Shown: positions 34,356-43,262, numbered from the stretch's first letter. The stretch: 64,000 nt of DNA from Jezberella montanilacus (GCF_003003055.1 NZ_PVTV01000011.1:806001-870000); one strand, 5' to 3'. Numbers and translations are program-made. The notes: a model not told the origin generated them from the letters alone.

Positions 34356-35821
34356 CTTGATGCTCCTGTCCTCAGCATGGATCCCAAACTGCGAAGGTCT
34401 GAGACCTGTTCGATTGAAAAAATCGTATCTATCAACTGGTGAGTTTTCTGTTTACCTAATACGTGCTGCATCAGATCTGCACACTTGTCGATGACTTCGG
34501 CTTTTGTCATGGGATTGCGAGGTGTTCCGCGCACAGCATCGACCCGTTCTACCCACCTTTGTCCATCAGACAACTCAACCTCAACAATAGCAACTCGTAC
34601 CGGTAAGAACGACGTCAGTGCATCGTCCTTGATTAAGTTAATTTTCCGCCGCGCTTCCAATATTTTGGGGTCTTTCATCCGCGCGACATCATGGGCCGCT
34701 TTGAACGAGACGGTCTTATCAAGCAACATCACCGCTGCCAGGTACTGCAAACAGATATCGGGAATCTCTCGATTATCAACGACAGCCGCGGCGTCCGGGC
34801 CTAAACGAACCACCACAGATTTAACTTGATCAGCCGAAAAGGCCTGTTTGCTCATAATATTTTGCATGGCGTCGAGTGGGCCTTGTACGGGTGAGCCCAC
34901 TGTCCACTTCTTGATATCAGTCTGCGTGATCTCGAAGCGTTGTCCTAATTGCTCAACAAGCTTAGTTTTATCTGCAGCAGGTGCATAAGCATCAAAGAAA
35001 TTATCAACGCCACTGAACACGTCGTCGACACCGGTCCAACCGTTTTGAACCAGAAGTGCTGAGCGAACCCCATTGCTGGCGGGCATACCCGCGAAGGTGA
35101 AGGCTTTTTCGATGTGATCGGTGTCGCGACGCCAGACCGCGATCCCAGACGATTGCTGACAGGTGTAATCCAGTACCCAGCGCATCTGCTGTGCAGATAA
35201 CTGAGCCGTTGAGGCAGCAGCTGCCGCAGCACCAAATACGCCACCGATTGCATGAGAACTCTTATGGCTTTCGTAACTAAACTTGGGACCACCCATCGCC
35301 ATCACAACTCGTGTGCCAATGTCGTAGCCCAGCGTCACTGCTCGCAAAAATTGAGTGCCATCAATCGCGAACTCCTGGCCTGCAGCAAGCGCAGCAGGCA
35401 CGACTGCGCAACCTGGGTGTGTACGCGAGCGATTGTGTGAATCGTCGGTTTCATCAGAATGTGCCATGACCCCATTGACGAGGGCCGCTTCTATTGCGCT
35501 TGCTTGCATAGACGAGCCGATCACCGTCCTTAAGCCGAGCGACCCCTGACCGGCTCTGGTTTTGACATAGCTCAGCGCGGCGACACCAGGTGCCAACTGA
35601 GACCCCGAAACCATGGCCGCGAGCGTATCAATAATATGAAATTTGGCCTGTTCAATCACCTCGCGAGGCAATAATTGTGATGAGGCTTCAGTCATGTACT
35701 GACTCAGGGACTTCATCTCTGGACTGATCACTGCCGAATGCCCAGCGGACAACGAAGGGCCACCGCGCGATGCTGCCCCTGCTAGGGCGACTGCTTGAAT
35801 AAATTGTCTCCGACTTGGCAT
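34352..35821 (-). CDS. MmgE/PrpD-family protein with Tat-type leader
   Basis: This 489-residue member of the 2-methylcitrate dehydratase (PrpD)/MmgE fold includes NGVMAHSDETDDSHNRSRTHPGCAVVPAALAAG in pieces, a characteristic family stretch. From ATG 35821, preceded by GGAGG, the N-terminus reads MPSRRQFIQAVALAGAAS, close to the twin-arginine (S)RRxFI pattern with a short hydrophobic stretch. Export would be unusual, since PrpD acts in the cytoplasm. No prpB/prpC genes are nearby. Upstream in-frame codons to 35992 overlap the divergent DsbA gene and are unlikely. It is coupled to the hydrolase that follows. Confidence 0.82.
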   Translation of the reverse strand: MPSRRQFIQAVALAGAASRGGPSLSAGHSAVISPEMKSLSQYMTEASSQLLPREVIEQAKFHIIDTLAAMVSGSQLAPGVAALSYVKTRAGQGSLGLRTVIGSSMQASAIEAALVNGVMAHSDETDDSHNRSRTHPGCAVVPAALAAGQEFAIDGTQFLRAVTLGYDIGTRVVMAMGGPKFSYESHKSSHAIGGVFGAAAAAASTAQLSAQQMRWVLDYTCQQSSGIAVWRRDTDHIEKAFTFAGMPASNGVRSALLVQNGWTGVDDVFSGVDNFFDAYAPAADKTKLVEQLGQRFEITQTDIKKWTVGSPVQGPLDAMQNIMSKQAFSADQVKSVVVRLGPDAAAVVDNREIPDICLQYLAAVMLLDKTVSFKAAHDVARMKDPKILEARRKINLIKDDALTSFLPVRVAIVEVELSDGQRWVERVDAVRGTPRNPMTKAEVIDKCADLMQHVLGKQKTHQLIDTIFSIEQVSDLRSLGSMLRTGASR

Positions 35822-35906
35822 TTGAATCCTCCACCCATCATATTGTTTCGGGTATGCTAACGCAGAGACAACCCTAATCGCCAGTTCCATTAAAACAGAG
35901 GCCAGC

Positions 35907-36566
35907 ATGAGCCAAACCGTCAAAATTGATTTTGTTTCAGATGTTGCCTGCCCTTGGTGTGCCGTTGGCTTGGCAAGTCTCGAAAAGGCCATCGCAAATA
36001 TTGGCAGCGATGTGAAGGTTGATCTTCATTTTCATCCGTTTGAGCTAAATCCCCATATGCCAGTCGGTGGTCAGGATGTTGCTGAGCATCTACATGGCAA
36101 GTATGGCTATTCGCCTGAACAATTAGAAAAAAACCAAGTACGAATCTTCGCAAGTGGCGCGGCAGTTGGCTTTGCCTTTCATCCTAAAGGTAGAAAGCGG
36201 GTTTACAACACCTTCAATGCTCACCGACTCTTGCAATGGGCTGGAACCATCAGTGACGACGCTGATGCGCAGCATCGTTTGAAGAAAGAGTTATTGGCAA
36301 CATACTTCACTCTCGCGGTGAGCCTTGATGAACACAAAAACTTGCTTGACGCGGTCGAACGAGCCAGGCTTGACCCTGAGCGAGCAAAGCAGATTCTCGC
36401 AACAGATGAGTTTGCTGAGCAAGTAAGAACGGCCGAGAATTTTTATGCAACAGCGGGTATCAGCGCAGTACCTGCCGTGATCTTCAACGATAAATATCTC
36501 GTTGAAGGCGCTCAATCGGTTGAGCGCTTCGAAGGTGCGTTAAAGCATTATGCGAAGGGCGAGTAG
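35907..36566 (+). CDS. DsbA-family FrnE-like oxidoreductase
   Basis: This 219-residue thioredoxin-fold protein carries CPWC at residues 15-18 (DVACPWCAVG). A helical insert and a cis-Pro segment (ISAVPAVIFNDKYLVEGAQ) follow, as in FrnE/2-hydroxychromene-2-carboxylate isomerase-like proteins. It has no signal peptide, so it acts in the cytoplasm as a dithiol oxidoreductase or isomerase. It is divergent from the MmgE/PrpD gene. Its substrate is unknown. Confidence 0.9.
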   Translation: MSQTVKIDFVSDVACPWCAVGLASLEKAIANIGSDVKVDLHFHPFELNPHMPVGGQDVAEHLHGKYGYSPEQLEKNQVRIFASGAAVGFAFHPKGRKRVYNTFNAHRLLQWAGTISDDADAQHRLKKELLATYFTLAVSLDEHKNLLDAVERARLDPERAKQILATDEFAEQVRTAENFYATAGISAVPAVIFNDKYLVEGAQSVERFEGALKHYAKGE

Positions 36567-36595
36567 CTGTAGGCGGGCCTGATTGATCCAAGCGT

Positions 36596-36610
36596 TTAGC
36601 TCTCAGCTAA
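36596..36610. terminator. Hairpin over the carbonic anhydrase stop
   Basis: TTAGCT-CTC-AGCTAA is a perfect 6-base-pair stem whose left arm contains the minus-strand stop codon (36596-36598). It lies 29 bases after the stop of the convergent DsbA-like gene. It is A+T-rich and weak, and is listed because of the recurring pattern at convergent junctions. Confidence 0.3.
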
Positions 36611-37249
36611 TACCTTTTGCCGCTCCCGCATTTCTTCAAGATTTGAAATGTTCATGTCCAGATCGGTCAGCAAGCCATCCTTCAATCCGTAAACACAGCC
36701 GTGCACGGTTAAAGATTGGTTGCGAGCCCAGGCATCTTGAACGCTGGTCGTCTGACAGACGTTAAAGACCTGCTCCATCACATTGAGTTCGCATAAACGA
36801 TCGAATTTCTCCTGCTCGTTATTCAAACAATCCAGACTGTGCTGGTGCTTCTCATGCACATCCTTGATATGACGGATCCAGTTATCTGCCAAACCAACCC
36901 GCAGGTTGCGCAGGGCTGCATTGACACCCGAACAACCATAATGCCCGACCACCATAATGTGCTTCACGTGCAACTGGTCGATGGCGAACTGCAGGACTGA
37001 CAAGACGTTGAAATCAGTGTGAACCACCATATTGGCAATATTGCGATGAACGAATACTTCACCTGGCGCCAAACCAACAATCTGATTCGCAGGCACTCGA
37101 GAATCAGAGCACCCGATCCAGAGGTATTCTGGATTCTGTTGGTTCACCAACCGCTGAAAATACTCTGGATCATTTTCTGTCACGGCACGTGCCCAGCGCT
37201 CATTCTGCTCGAACAGTTTCGCCAGAGGAGCAGATTGAGTCCTTGTCAT
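36596..37249 (-). CDS. can: Beta-class carbonic anhydrase
   Basis: This 217-residue zinc enzyme interconverts CO2 and bicarbonate. The zinc ligands are seen in WIGCSDSRVPA (Cys47, with the Asp49-Arg51 dyad) and VVGHYGCSGV (His103, Cys106). HRNIANMV and the downstream helices fit E. coli Can. Its ATG overlaps the ArgE stop (ATGA), so it is translated after ArgE. The functional reason for that pairing is not clear. Confidence 0.95.
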   Translation of the reverse strand: MTRTQSAPLAKLFEQNERWARAVTENDPEYFQRLVNQQNPEYLWIGCSDSRVPANQIVGLAPGEVFVHRNIANMVVHTDFNVLSVLQFAIDQLHVKHIMVVGHYGCSGVNAALRNLRVGLADNWIRHIKDVHEKHQHSLDCLNNEQEKFDRLCELNVMEQVFNVCQTTSVQDAWARNQSLTVHGCVYGLKDGLLTDLDMNISNLEEMRERQKVLAES

Positions 37250-38424
37250 AACAAAATCTCTTCAGTCATACGCACGCGCAAGCGGTCTAGAAAGCCCAGG
37301 CATTGTTCAAGCTGACTGATTTCAATGTACTCGTTTGGCTTGTGCGCAACCGCAATATCTCCCGGCCCGACCACCACACAGGGGATCCCTGCATTTTGCA
37401 GCCAGCCTCCGTCAGTCGCGAACGACACACGGCCGAGCAAATTATTGCGGGCAAGCGCAGTCCCCAAGTATGAGATCTTCGCATCCGCTGGCGTGTCGAG
37501 CGGAGCCGCATTAGCAATGGTTTCAAAGGTAATGTCAGATTGCTCATAGATCTTGCGCATCTCAGTTTTTAATTTTTCAGCGTGCGCCTGAATTTTGCCA
37601 ATCAACTCATCCGAATTAGCACCTGGCAAAGCACGGCAGTCAAAAACAAACTCGCAATCTTTCGCGACAATGTTGGGTGCAGCCCCCCCGTGAATCAAAC
37701 CTGTCTGAAGGGTCGTGTGCGGGGTTTTAAAGTCGTGATCGAATGGGCCTTCAGCACGCAGTTGTTCTGATAAGCTGTGAATCTCACCGATCAATTTTGC
37801 GGCGTACTCGATTGCATTCACCGCTTCAGGTGCCATTGACGAGTGTGCCTCCAGACCACGCACTTTGCAGCGTGTGACGCGCATCCCTTTATGACCTGTC
37901 ATCACCTGCATCATGGTGGGTTCACCCACGAAACAGCCTGCAGGTTGAATATTGGCGGATTTCAAATCCTTGATCAGGGTCTGCACCCCGATGCATCCTA
38001 CTTCTTCGTCGTAGGTTAGTCCGATGTGCATCGGTTGCTTCAGCGTTGACGCCAAATAGGCAGGCGTCATCGCGAGTGTAGCGGCGATAAAGCCCTTCAT
38101 ATCCACTGCACCACGACCAAAGATCTTGCCATCAGCAATATGCGCTTTAAACGGATCGGTATCCCAGGCCTGACCATCGACTGGCACCACGTCAGTGTGA
38201 CCACAAAGCACAATCCCGGCGACATCAGGACGCCCAATGGTGGCAAACAGATTGGCCTTACGTCGCTCAGCGTCATAGGATAAGCGGGCGTCGACGCCCA
38301 GGTGCTTCAAATGGTCTCGCACAAACTCAATCAAGCCGAGATTGGACTCACGACTGGTCGTGTCAAACGCGACCAGGGTCTCAATCAAATTAATGGACTT
38401 CTGTAAAACTAAGGAATCCGACAT
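37246..38424 (-). CDS. argE: Acetylornithine deacetylase (M20 family)
   Basis: This 392-residue zinc amidase removes acetyl from N-acetylornithine in arginine synthesis. LCGHTDVVPVDGQAWDTDPF gives the first metal His/Asp. GRGAVDMKGFIAA has the bridging Asp, TYDEEVGCIG the catalytic and metal Glu residues, and ALPGANSDEL the dimerisation-side motif. Length and motifs fit ArgE better than succinyl-diaminopimelate desuccinylase, but a broader N-acyl amino acid amidase is possible. It is followed by carbonic anhydrase with an ATGA overlap. Confidence 0.87.
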   Translation of the reverse strand: MSDSLVLQKSINLIETLVAFDTTSRESNLGLIEFVRDHLKHLGVDARLSYDAERRKANLFATIGRPDVAGIVLCGHTDVVPVDGQAWDTDPFKAHIADGKIFGRGAVDMKGFIAATLAMTPAYLASTLKQPMHIGLTYDEEVGCIGVQTLIKDLKSANIQPAGCFVGEPTMMQVMTGHKGMRVTRCKVRGLEAHSSMAPEAVNAIEYAAKLIGEIHSLSEQLRAEGPFDHDFKTPHTTLQTGLIHGGAAPNIVAKDCEFVFDCRALPGANSDELIGKIQAHAEKLKTEMRKIYEQSDITFETIANAAPLDTPADAKISYLGTALARNNLLGRVSFATDGGWLQNAGIPCVVVGPGDIAVAHKPNEYIEISQLEQCLGFLDRLRVRMTEEILL

Positions 38425-38506
38425 ATATCACTCGTTCATTCAAATATTAAGATGACACAAGATTTGTGCATGCATCTCGTTGCGACAGTATTTTTTAATC
38501 TACATT

Positions 38507-38519
38507 AGGGTTTTACCCT
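38507..38519. promoter_or_regulatory. Palindrome in the argE/SDR divergent region
   Basis: AGGGT-TTT-ACCCT is a perfect 5-base-pair inverted repeat in an A+T-rich stretch between divergent genes, about 88 bases from each start. It is operator-like, but no regulator is encoded nearby. Confidence 0.3.
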
Positions 38520-38598
38520 GTTTTAGATGAGTTCGCTCAGACAGTGCGATCATCCATCAGGATCAGACTAACTAAAACAACGATACTGGGAGAAAACG

Positions 38599-39372
38599 AT
38601 GAATCTGCATATTGAAGGCCGAGTTGCCTTAGTCACCGGCGGTACACAGGGAATTGGCAAGGCCTGTGCGATCAAACTTGCCGCTGAGGGCGCTCAGGTC
38701 GTGATTGCCGCGCGCGGTAAGGACTTGCTGGACCAGGTGGCCACTGAAATACGCTCAACGGGCGGAACAGTCACAGCCATTCAAGCCGATGTCAGCAAAG
38801 AAGCTGACTGCGAGCGTCTGATCAGTGAAACAATCGCCACCTATGGACGAATTGATATTCTGGTCAACAACGCCGGAACCTCCGCAACGGGCGAATTCGA
38901 ATCCATTACAGACGAAGGATGGCAGGCGGATTTTGATCTGAAACTGTTTGCGGCCATCCGCCTTTCACGTCTCGCTATCCCCCATATGAAGCAACACCAC
39001 TGGGGTCGTATCATTAATGTAACCAATATCGGTGCCAAGCAGCCAGCTGCTAAATCCATGCCAACAACGGTCACACGTGCCGCTGGTCTGGCAATGACCA
39101 AGGCCCTGTCAAGAGAGTTCGCACCCAACAATATCCTTGTAAATTCAGTATGCATCGGCTTAATCGAGGCGGGACAACACGAGCGCAAGGCCGCAAAGTT
39201 GGGGATCGCGGTCGAGCAGTTATACGATAAATTGACAGCCGATATTCCTCTGGGTCGTGTGGGTCGAGCCGACGAAGTCGCGAATGTCGTTGCTTTTTTG
39301 GCTTCGGAAGCCGCCAGCTATGTCTCTGGCAGCAGCATTAATCTTGACGGCGGTAAGTCTGCTGTCATGTAA
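38599..39372 (+). CDS. SDR-family oxidoreductase with non-canonical active site
   Basis: This 257-residue Rossmann protein has TGGTQGIG (13-20), NNAGTS (90-95) and a standard C-terminal VSGSSINLDGG. The catalytic YxxxK position, counted from AMTKALS, reads TTVTR, with Thr156 and Arg160 replacing Tyr and Lys. It keeps the nucleotide-binding features but may use a different mechanism. GGGAGA precedes the ATG. It is related to, but not the same as, the SDR at 17296, which has lost the same residues. Confidence 0.88.
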   Translation: MNLHIEGRVALVTGGTQGIGKACAIKLAAEGAQVVIAARGKDLLDQVATEIRSTGGTVTAIQADVSKEADCERLISETIATYGRIDILVNNAGTSATGEFESITDEGWQADFDLKLFAAIRLSRLAIPHMKQHHWGRIINVTNIGAKQPAAKSMPTTVTRAAGLAMTKALSREFAPNNILVNSVCIGLIEAGQHERKAAKLGIAVEQLYDKLTADIPLGRVGRADEVANVVAFLASEAASYVSGSSINLDGGKSAVM

Positions 39373-39382
39373 GAAACTGGAT

Positions 39383-39411
39383 TTGACTCTAAAATAGCAA
39401 GGCACTAAAAA
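39383..39411 (+). promoter_or_regulatory. Sigma-70-like promoter for the parvulin gene
   Basis: TTGACT (39383-39388), a 17-base spacer and TAAAAA (39406-39411) give a plausible -35/-10 pair with a predicted start about 22 bases before ATG 39441. Confidence 0.4.
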
Positions 39412-39440
39412 AGCTAACATTCTGTTTTATATAGGTTTTT

Positions 39441-40256
39441 ATGACTCGTATCTATCAAACTCTGAGTATTTTATTGATCTTCGCGGCCACGTTTGCCAGC
39501 GGCATGGTGAAAGCTGACAATGACCTGCCCAGCGGTGTAATTGCCACAGTCAATGGCACTGCAATACCCCAGTCATTACTTGATCAGAGCGTACAAGCGA
39601 GCGTCAGACAAGGGCAGAAAGACTCACCAGAGTTGCGTCAGGCGATAAAGAACGAACTAATCGGTCGTGAAGTGGTTGCTCAAGAGGCTACCAGACTCAA
39701 CCTGGACAAAACACCTACTGCGCAACAGCAGTTTGCCCAGTTAAAGCAAAATTTTCTCATCGATCTTGCCGTCATCGATTATCTGAATAAACACCCAGCA
39801 ACCGAGTCCGATTTGCGCAGCTTCTACGATCGACAAGTGAAAGAACTGACAGATGCGCAGCAGTACAAGCTGAGATTAATTACGGTTGCAACCGAAGCGG
39901 AGGCAAAAAGTTTGTTGAGTCAAATCAACAAGTCTAAGAGTGATGTGTTTCCTGCTCTCGCGAAAGAAAAATCAATCGACGCCAGCAAACAGACGAGTGG
40001 CGCTCTGGATTGGGTCGTATCGACTCAAATCATCCCGGCGATTGGAAATGTCATTGTCAACCTGCCTAAAGGCGGGGTGGCCGCGAGCCCCATACAAACC
40101 CCAGCTGGCTGGAATATCGTTCGAGTTGAAGACAAACGCCCTTTCAAAGCACCCGCTTTTGAGGACAGCAAAAATCAACTCGCCAATGAGTGGGCTCAGA
40201 AGATGCGTATGGAATACGCGCAACAATTGCGCAATGCCGCAAAAATCGTCGATTAA
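39441..40256 (+). CDS. Periplasmic parvulin-type peptidyl-prolyl isomerase
   Basis: This 271-residue protein has a signal peptide (ILLIFAATFASGMVKA-D). An N-terminal SurA/PrsA-like helical region (GTAIPQSLLDQSVQAS) precedes a PpiC rotamase domain (about 130-230) that contains FPALAKEKSIDASKQTSGALDWV in parts and TPAGWNIVRVEDKRPF. It should aid folding of exported proteins. It stands alone with its own probable promoter and ends at a junction hairpin shared with YaeQ. Confidence 0.9.
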   Translation: MTRIYQTLSILLIFAATFASGMVKADNDLPSGVIATVNGTAIPQSLLDQSVQASVRQGQKDSPELRQAIKNELIGREVVAQEATRLNLDKTPTAQQQFAQLKQNFLIDLAVIDYLNKHPATESDLRSFYDRQVKELTDAQQYKLRLITVATEAEAKSLLSQINKSKSDVFPALAKEKSIDASKQTSGALDWVVSTQIIPAIGNVIVNLPKGGVAASPIQTPAGWNIVRVEDKRPFKAPAFEDSKNQLANEWAQKMRMEYAQQLRNAAKIVD

Positions 40257-40270
40257 AGCGAGATAGCGGT

Positions 40271-40284
40271 TTAAGCTTGCTTAA
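40271..40284. terminator. Hairpin over the YaeQ stop codon
   Basis: TTAAGC-TT-GCTTAA is a perfect 6-base-pair stem, 15 bases after the parvulin stop. Its right arm contains the YaeQ stop (40281-40283). The 2-base loop is tight, so in practice fewer pairs form. Confidence 0.3.
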
Positions 40285-40826
40285 GATTCAGGGCGCAAAA
40301 ATACGGGATCGATCGTCACATCCCCTTTATTGCTTGACACCAGTATCTGTCCGTCCTGCACATTGACGTTGATGTCCATGCTCGAAGCGACCAAGGCATC
40401 CAGGGCCTTGGTTTGTTCTGAAGGTAAAGCAATAATCGTCAAGTTTCTTGCCCGCCCAAGCTTGTTGGCTATTGGTTCCCACCATAATTTTGCGACCTGC
40501 CTGGCATAGCAATACACCTTGACCTGGTTGGCTCGCCCACACGCCTTCAAGATACGCCTCTCGTCGGGTTGCCCCACGTCAATCCAGAGCTGAATAGAAC
40601 CGGTGAGATCTTTTAGCCAAAGATCCGGCTCATCGACTTCGCTCAATCCTTTAGTAAAAACCAGATCCTCAGACGCATTCAAGGCAAAAGCGACCAAGCG
40701 CACCATCATGCGCTCGGTGGTCTCTGAGGGATGTTTCGCCAACACAACCGCATGGCTGGCGTAGTGATGCAGATCTTGATTAGCAACGTGCAAATTCGCT
40801 TTGTAGATGGTTGCTCTCAGCGCCAC
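40281..40826 (-). CDS. yaeQ: YaeQ family protein
   Basis: This 182-residue protein belongs to the YaeQ family, which has a PD-(D/E)XK-like nuclease fold and poorly defined function. The family opening ALRATIYKANLHVAN follows a GTG start at 40826, with GAGG 9 bases upstream. Codons farther upstream (to 40952) would run into the aminotransferase gene and are rejected. Family motifs include HPSETTERMMVRLVAFAL and LWIDVGQPDERRILKACGRA. It lies 49 bases after the aminotransferase gene in the same direction. Confidence 0.87.
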   Translation of the reverse strand: MALRATIYKANLHVANQDLHHYASHAVVLAKHPSETTERMMVRLVAFALNASEDLVFTKGLSEVDEPDLWLKDLTGSIQLWIDVGQPDERRILKACGRANQVKVYCYARQVAKLWWEPIANKLGRARNLTIIALPSEQTKALDALVASSMDINVNVQDGQILVSSNKGDVTIDPVFLRPES

Positions 40827-40875
40827 GTCAATGCGCCTCGCCACTGCGTAGGATAAAACAAAGAGGCACCAGGTA

Positions 40876-42057
40876 TCAAGACAACGCCTCAATTGCCGCG
40901 TTGACGCCACCAGCGGTGAACTTGATTCCCATGCGGTGAAAGGTGGCTTCAACTCCAGCCAGACAGCCCAGAATCATGGGCTCATTCAGGCTGCCTAAAT
41001 GACCTATGCGAAAAACCTTGCCTGCGAATGGACCCAAACCGCCAGCCAATGCCACATTAAACTCGCTACGCGCTATTTTCCGGATTGCTTCGGGGTCAAT
41101 ATCCGGCGACACCTGAATTGCAGTCACTGCCGCCGACCTTGCCTCGGGCACTTTACAGACAAAATCCATCGTGCCGGCCTGCGACCAACACGATACGGCA
41201 GCCTGCACAGCTTTTGAAAGACGACGATGCCTGACAAATACGTTGTCAGGGCCTTCTTGATCGATGAGACTCAGAGACGCTTCTAGACCAAGAATTAAAT
41301 TCTGAGGAGGCGTCCCGCAAAACTTTCCGTAACCCTGCGTGCTTTTGCGCTTAACCCAGTCCCAGTAGAACCTTGGCATAGGATTGGCCTGTGATACCTT
41401 CAGGGCCCGCTCATCGACCGCACAGAACGCCAGGCCAGGTGCCGTCATCAAACCCTTCTGTGTTGCGCCGACGACGACATTAGCACCAACCGCATCCATT
41501 GAAAAAGGTGTCGTCATGAAAGAAGCGACAACATCCACAACCAGTAAAGCCGGGTGTTTGGTCGCATCCAGCACCTGCCGAACCAGCGCAATATCATTTG
41601 TCGTTGAACTCGCCGTATCGGTGTGCACAGCAAAAACGGCGACAATTTCATGGTTCGTATCCGCCTTCAGGGCGTGTTCGATCGCGTCAATATCCATGGT
41701 GTAGCCCACCCTGTAGGGTGTGCGAACGACGTTGATCCCGACGCCCTCTGCCATCACAGCCCAGGACTCTGAAAAATGGCCAGTACCAATCACTAGCACT
41801 GACTGGCCAGGCCCAGCGATATTGACGTTTGCGGCTTCCCACGCACCATGGCCGTTGGCACCATATAAGAAGACATCTGCGCTTTTAGCGTTCAACAATG
41901 CCCTGATACCCTGCTCACAGACCTGAATAGCTTCTTCTCCACGAGGGTCCGATGTATCCATGGGTTGGTTTGACATCGCATCAAGAACCGCCTTGGGAAC
42001 AAACGTTGGGCCAGGGGAGTGTAAAAAACGAACGCCGGGATATTGAAAAGTTGCCAC
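40876..42057 (-). CDS. Class V aminotransferase, alanine/serine-glyoxylate type (second copy)
   Basis: This 393-residue PLP enzyme has FLHSPGPTFVPKAVLDAM at the N-terminus, VVDVVASFMTTPF with the PLP Asp, and VGATQKGLMTAPG with Lys201. The GTG start at 42057 is chosen because AAGG lies 8 bases upstream and it gives the normal family N-terminus; the TTG/ATG-type extensions to 42255 overlap the PIG-L gene. It shares the fold with the enzyme at 28360 but is clearly diverged. It lies between the PIG-L lipoprotein gene and YaeQ. Confidence 0.87.
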   Translation of the reverse strand: MATFQYPGVRFLHSPGPTFVPKAVLDAMSNQPMDTSDPRGEEAIQVCEQGIRALLNAKSADVFLYGANGHGAWEAANVNIAGPGQSVLVIGTGHFSESWAVMAEGVGINVVRTPYRVGYTMDIDAIEHALKADTNHEIVAVFAVHTDTASSTTNDIALVRQVLDATKHPALLVVDVVASFMTTPFSMDAVGANVVVGATQKGLMTAPGLAFCAVDERALKVSQANPMPRFYWDWVKRKSTQGYGKFCGTPPQNLILGLEASLSLIDQEGPDNVFVRHRRLSKAVQAAVSCWSQAGTMDFVCKVPEARSAAVTAIQVSPDIDPEAIRKIARSEFNVALAGGLGPFAGKVFRIGHLGSLNEPMILGCLAGVEATFHRMGIKFTAGGVNAAIEALS

Positions 42058-42142
42058 TGAAGTCGCCTTAGACAGGGTGTTGTGTTGGAGTGAAAAACTA
42101 TAAAAGAGTGAGTTTAAATCATGGTGAGTGCGAGCAGGCCAA

Positions 42143-43153
42143 TCAGGGTACGCAAGCTGTTCCGCTACTGGTCGTTGCCGTTGGGTATATCTTACCCAAC
42201 CAAGCATTGTGCGCCGCTCCCCAGGTTGTGCGTTGATGCCCCTCTGCACGACCAATATTGATCGCTCCCCACGTGGCTGCGTGAACCATCAACTCGTCAT
42301 TGGTGACATTTTGCTCTTTGGTGGTGTTGGCGTAAGTCGCAAAACGAATTTGCTGAAAGCACACCGGCTCGGCCGGATGGGCCACTTGTTGTAACAGGAG
42401 TGAAGTTGAGATGTGATCTGGATGATCTCCAGGGTTCCAAAAATCTCTGTCTTCGCTAAGATTGAGCCTAACCCAGCTAGCGCCTTTGGACTCAATGGAT
42501 ACGATATCACCGAGCGTAGCTTGAAGTTCTTCAAGCGTGTACCGGTTACTGCGATCAATGGCTTCGATGAATGCGGCGGAGCCATTCATGAGGTTAGTCA
42601 GGCTTTGGTGGCCAGTCAGCGCAAATCCGGTTCCCTGCTTGCCGCCATCCGGCAAATTCAGATCGTACATGACAATGTTTGGACCAAAGGTCCGTCTCTC
42701 GAGCTGTCGTTTACCGACTAGTTGCGTATCTATTTTGAGAGAAGGAGCATTGATACCAGTCATGCTCACCATGAACAGAACCGCACGCTCATGCCCCAGC
42801 CGTCGCGAAATCCAGTAAGGGCGGTCCGAATCACCATTACCAACCCCCAGACCCGCATCACCGGCCGTCGTCACAATAAAGACTTTCTTGGCGTTGGGCT
42901 GTTGCACAAAATCCTGCAAAACCTGAATCCCCATGAACAACTCAATATCATCAGGGTGTGCGCCAACATAAAAAATCGTAGCGGGCAATTCATGTTGAGG
43001 CCTGGTTGTCGACTGGGCAAAACTGTGCAACTTACCCGCAATGACTGAATCAGTCACATTGGTGGCGTGCAAATCTGCCGGGTTGACATGACAACCGGAC
43101 AAACCGATGAGAGATACGGTCACGAGACAGGCCAATCTCAAGTTATTTTTCAT
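42143..43153 (-). CDS. PIG-L family deacetylase, predicted lipoprotein
   Basis: This 336-residue zinc-dependent N-deacetylase-like protein (PIG-L/LmbE/BshB fold) has the metal motif GAHPDDIELF (His66, Asp68, Asp69) and a later HPDH (GDHPDHISTS). From ATG 43153 it starts with a lipoprotein signal (LVTVSLIGLSGC, Cys21), placing it in the cell envelope. Most characterised PIG-L enzymes are cytoplasmic, so envelope anchoring suggests action on a surface or external sugar or amide. The alternative start GTG 43210 extends the signal n-region by 19 residues. Neither start has a strong ribosome site. Confidence 0.8.
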   Translation of the reverse strand: MKNNLRLACLVTVSLIGLSGCHVNPADLHATNVTDSVIAGKLHSFAQSTTRPQHELPATIFYVGAHPDDIELFMGIQVLQDFVQQPNAKKVFIVTTAGDAGLGVGNGDSDRPYWISRRLGHERAVLFMVSMTGINAPSLKIDTQLVGKRQLERRTFGPNIVMYDLNLPDGGKQGTGFALTGHQSLTNLMNGSAAFIEAIDRSNRYTLEELQATLGDIVSIESKGASWVRLNLSEDRDFWNPGDHPDHISTSLLLQQVAHPAEPVCFQQIRFATYANTTKEQNVTNDELMVHAATWGAINIGRAEGHQRTTWGAAHNAWLGKIYPTATTSSGTACVP

Positions 43154-43262
43154 GAGTCCGAATAAATCGAAGGGATTACGTAACAAACGTGGAGTTTTAC
43201 TCTGAAACACACAAATATGCTAACTTGCCTCGCTACTGCAACGAGATCTGAGGGCTATCAAC

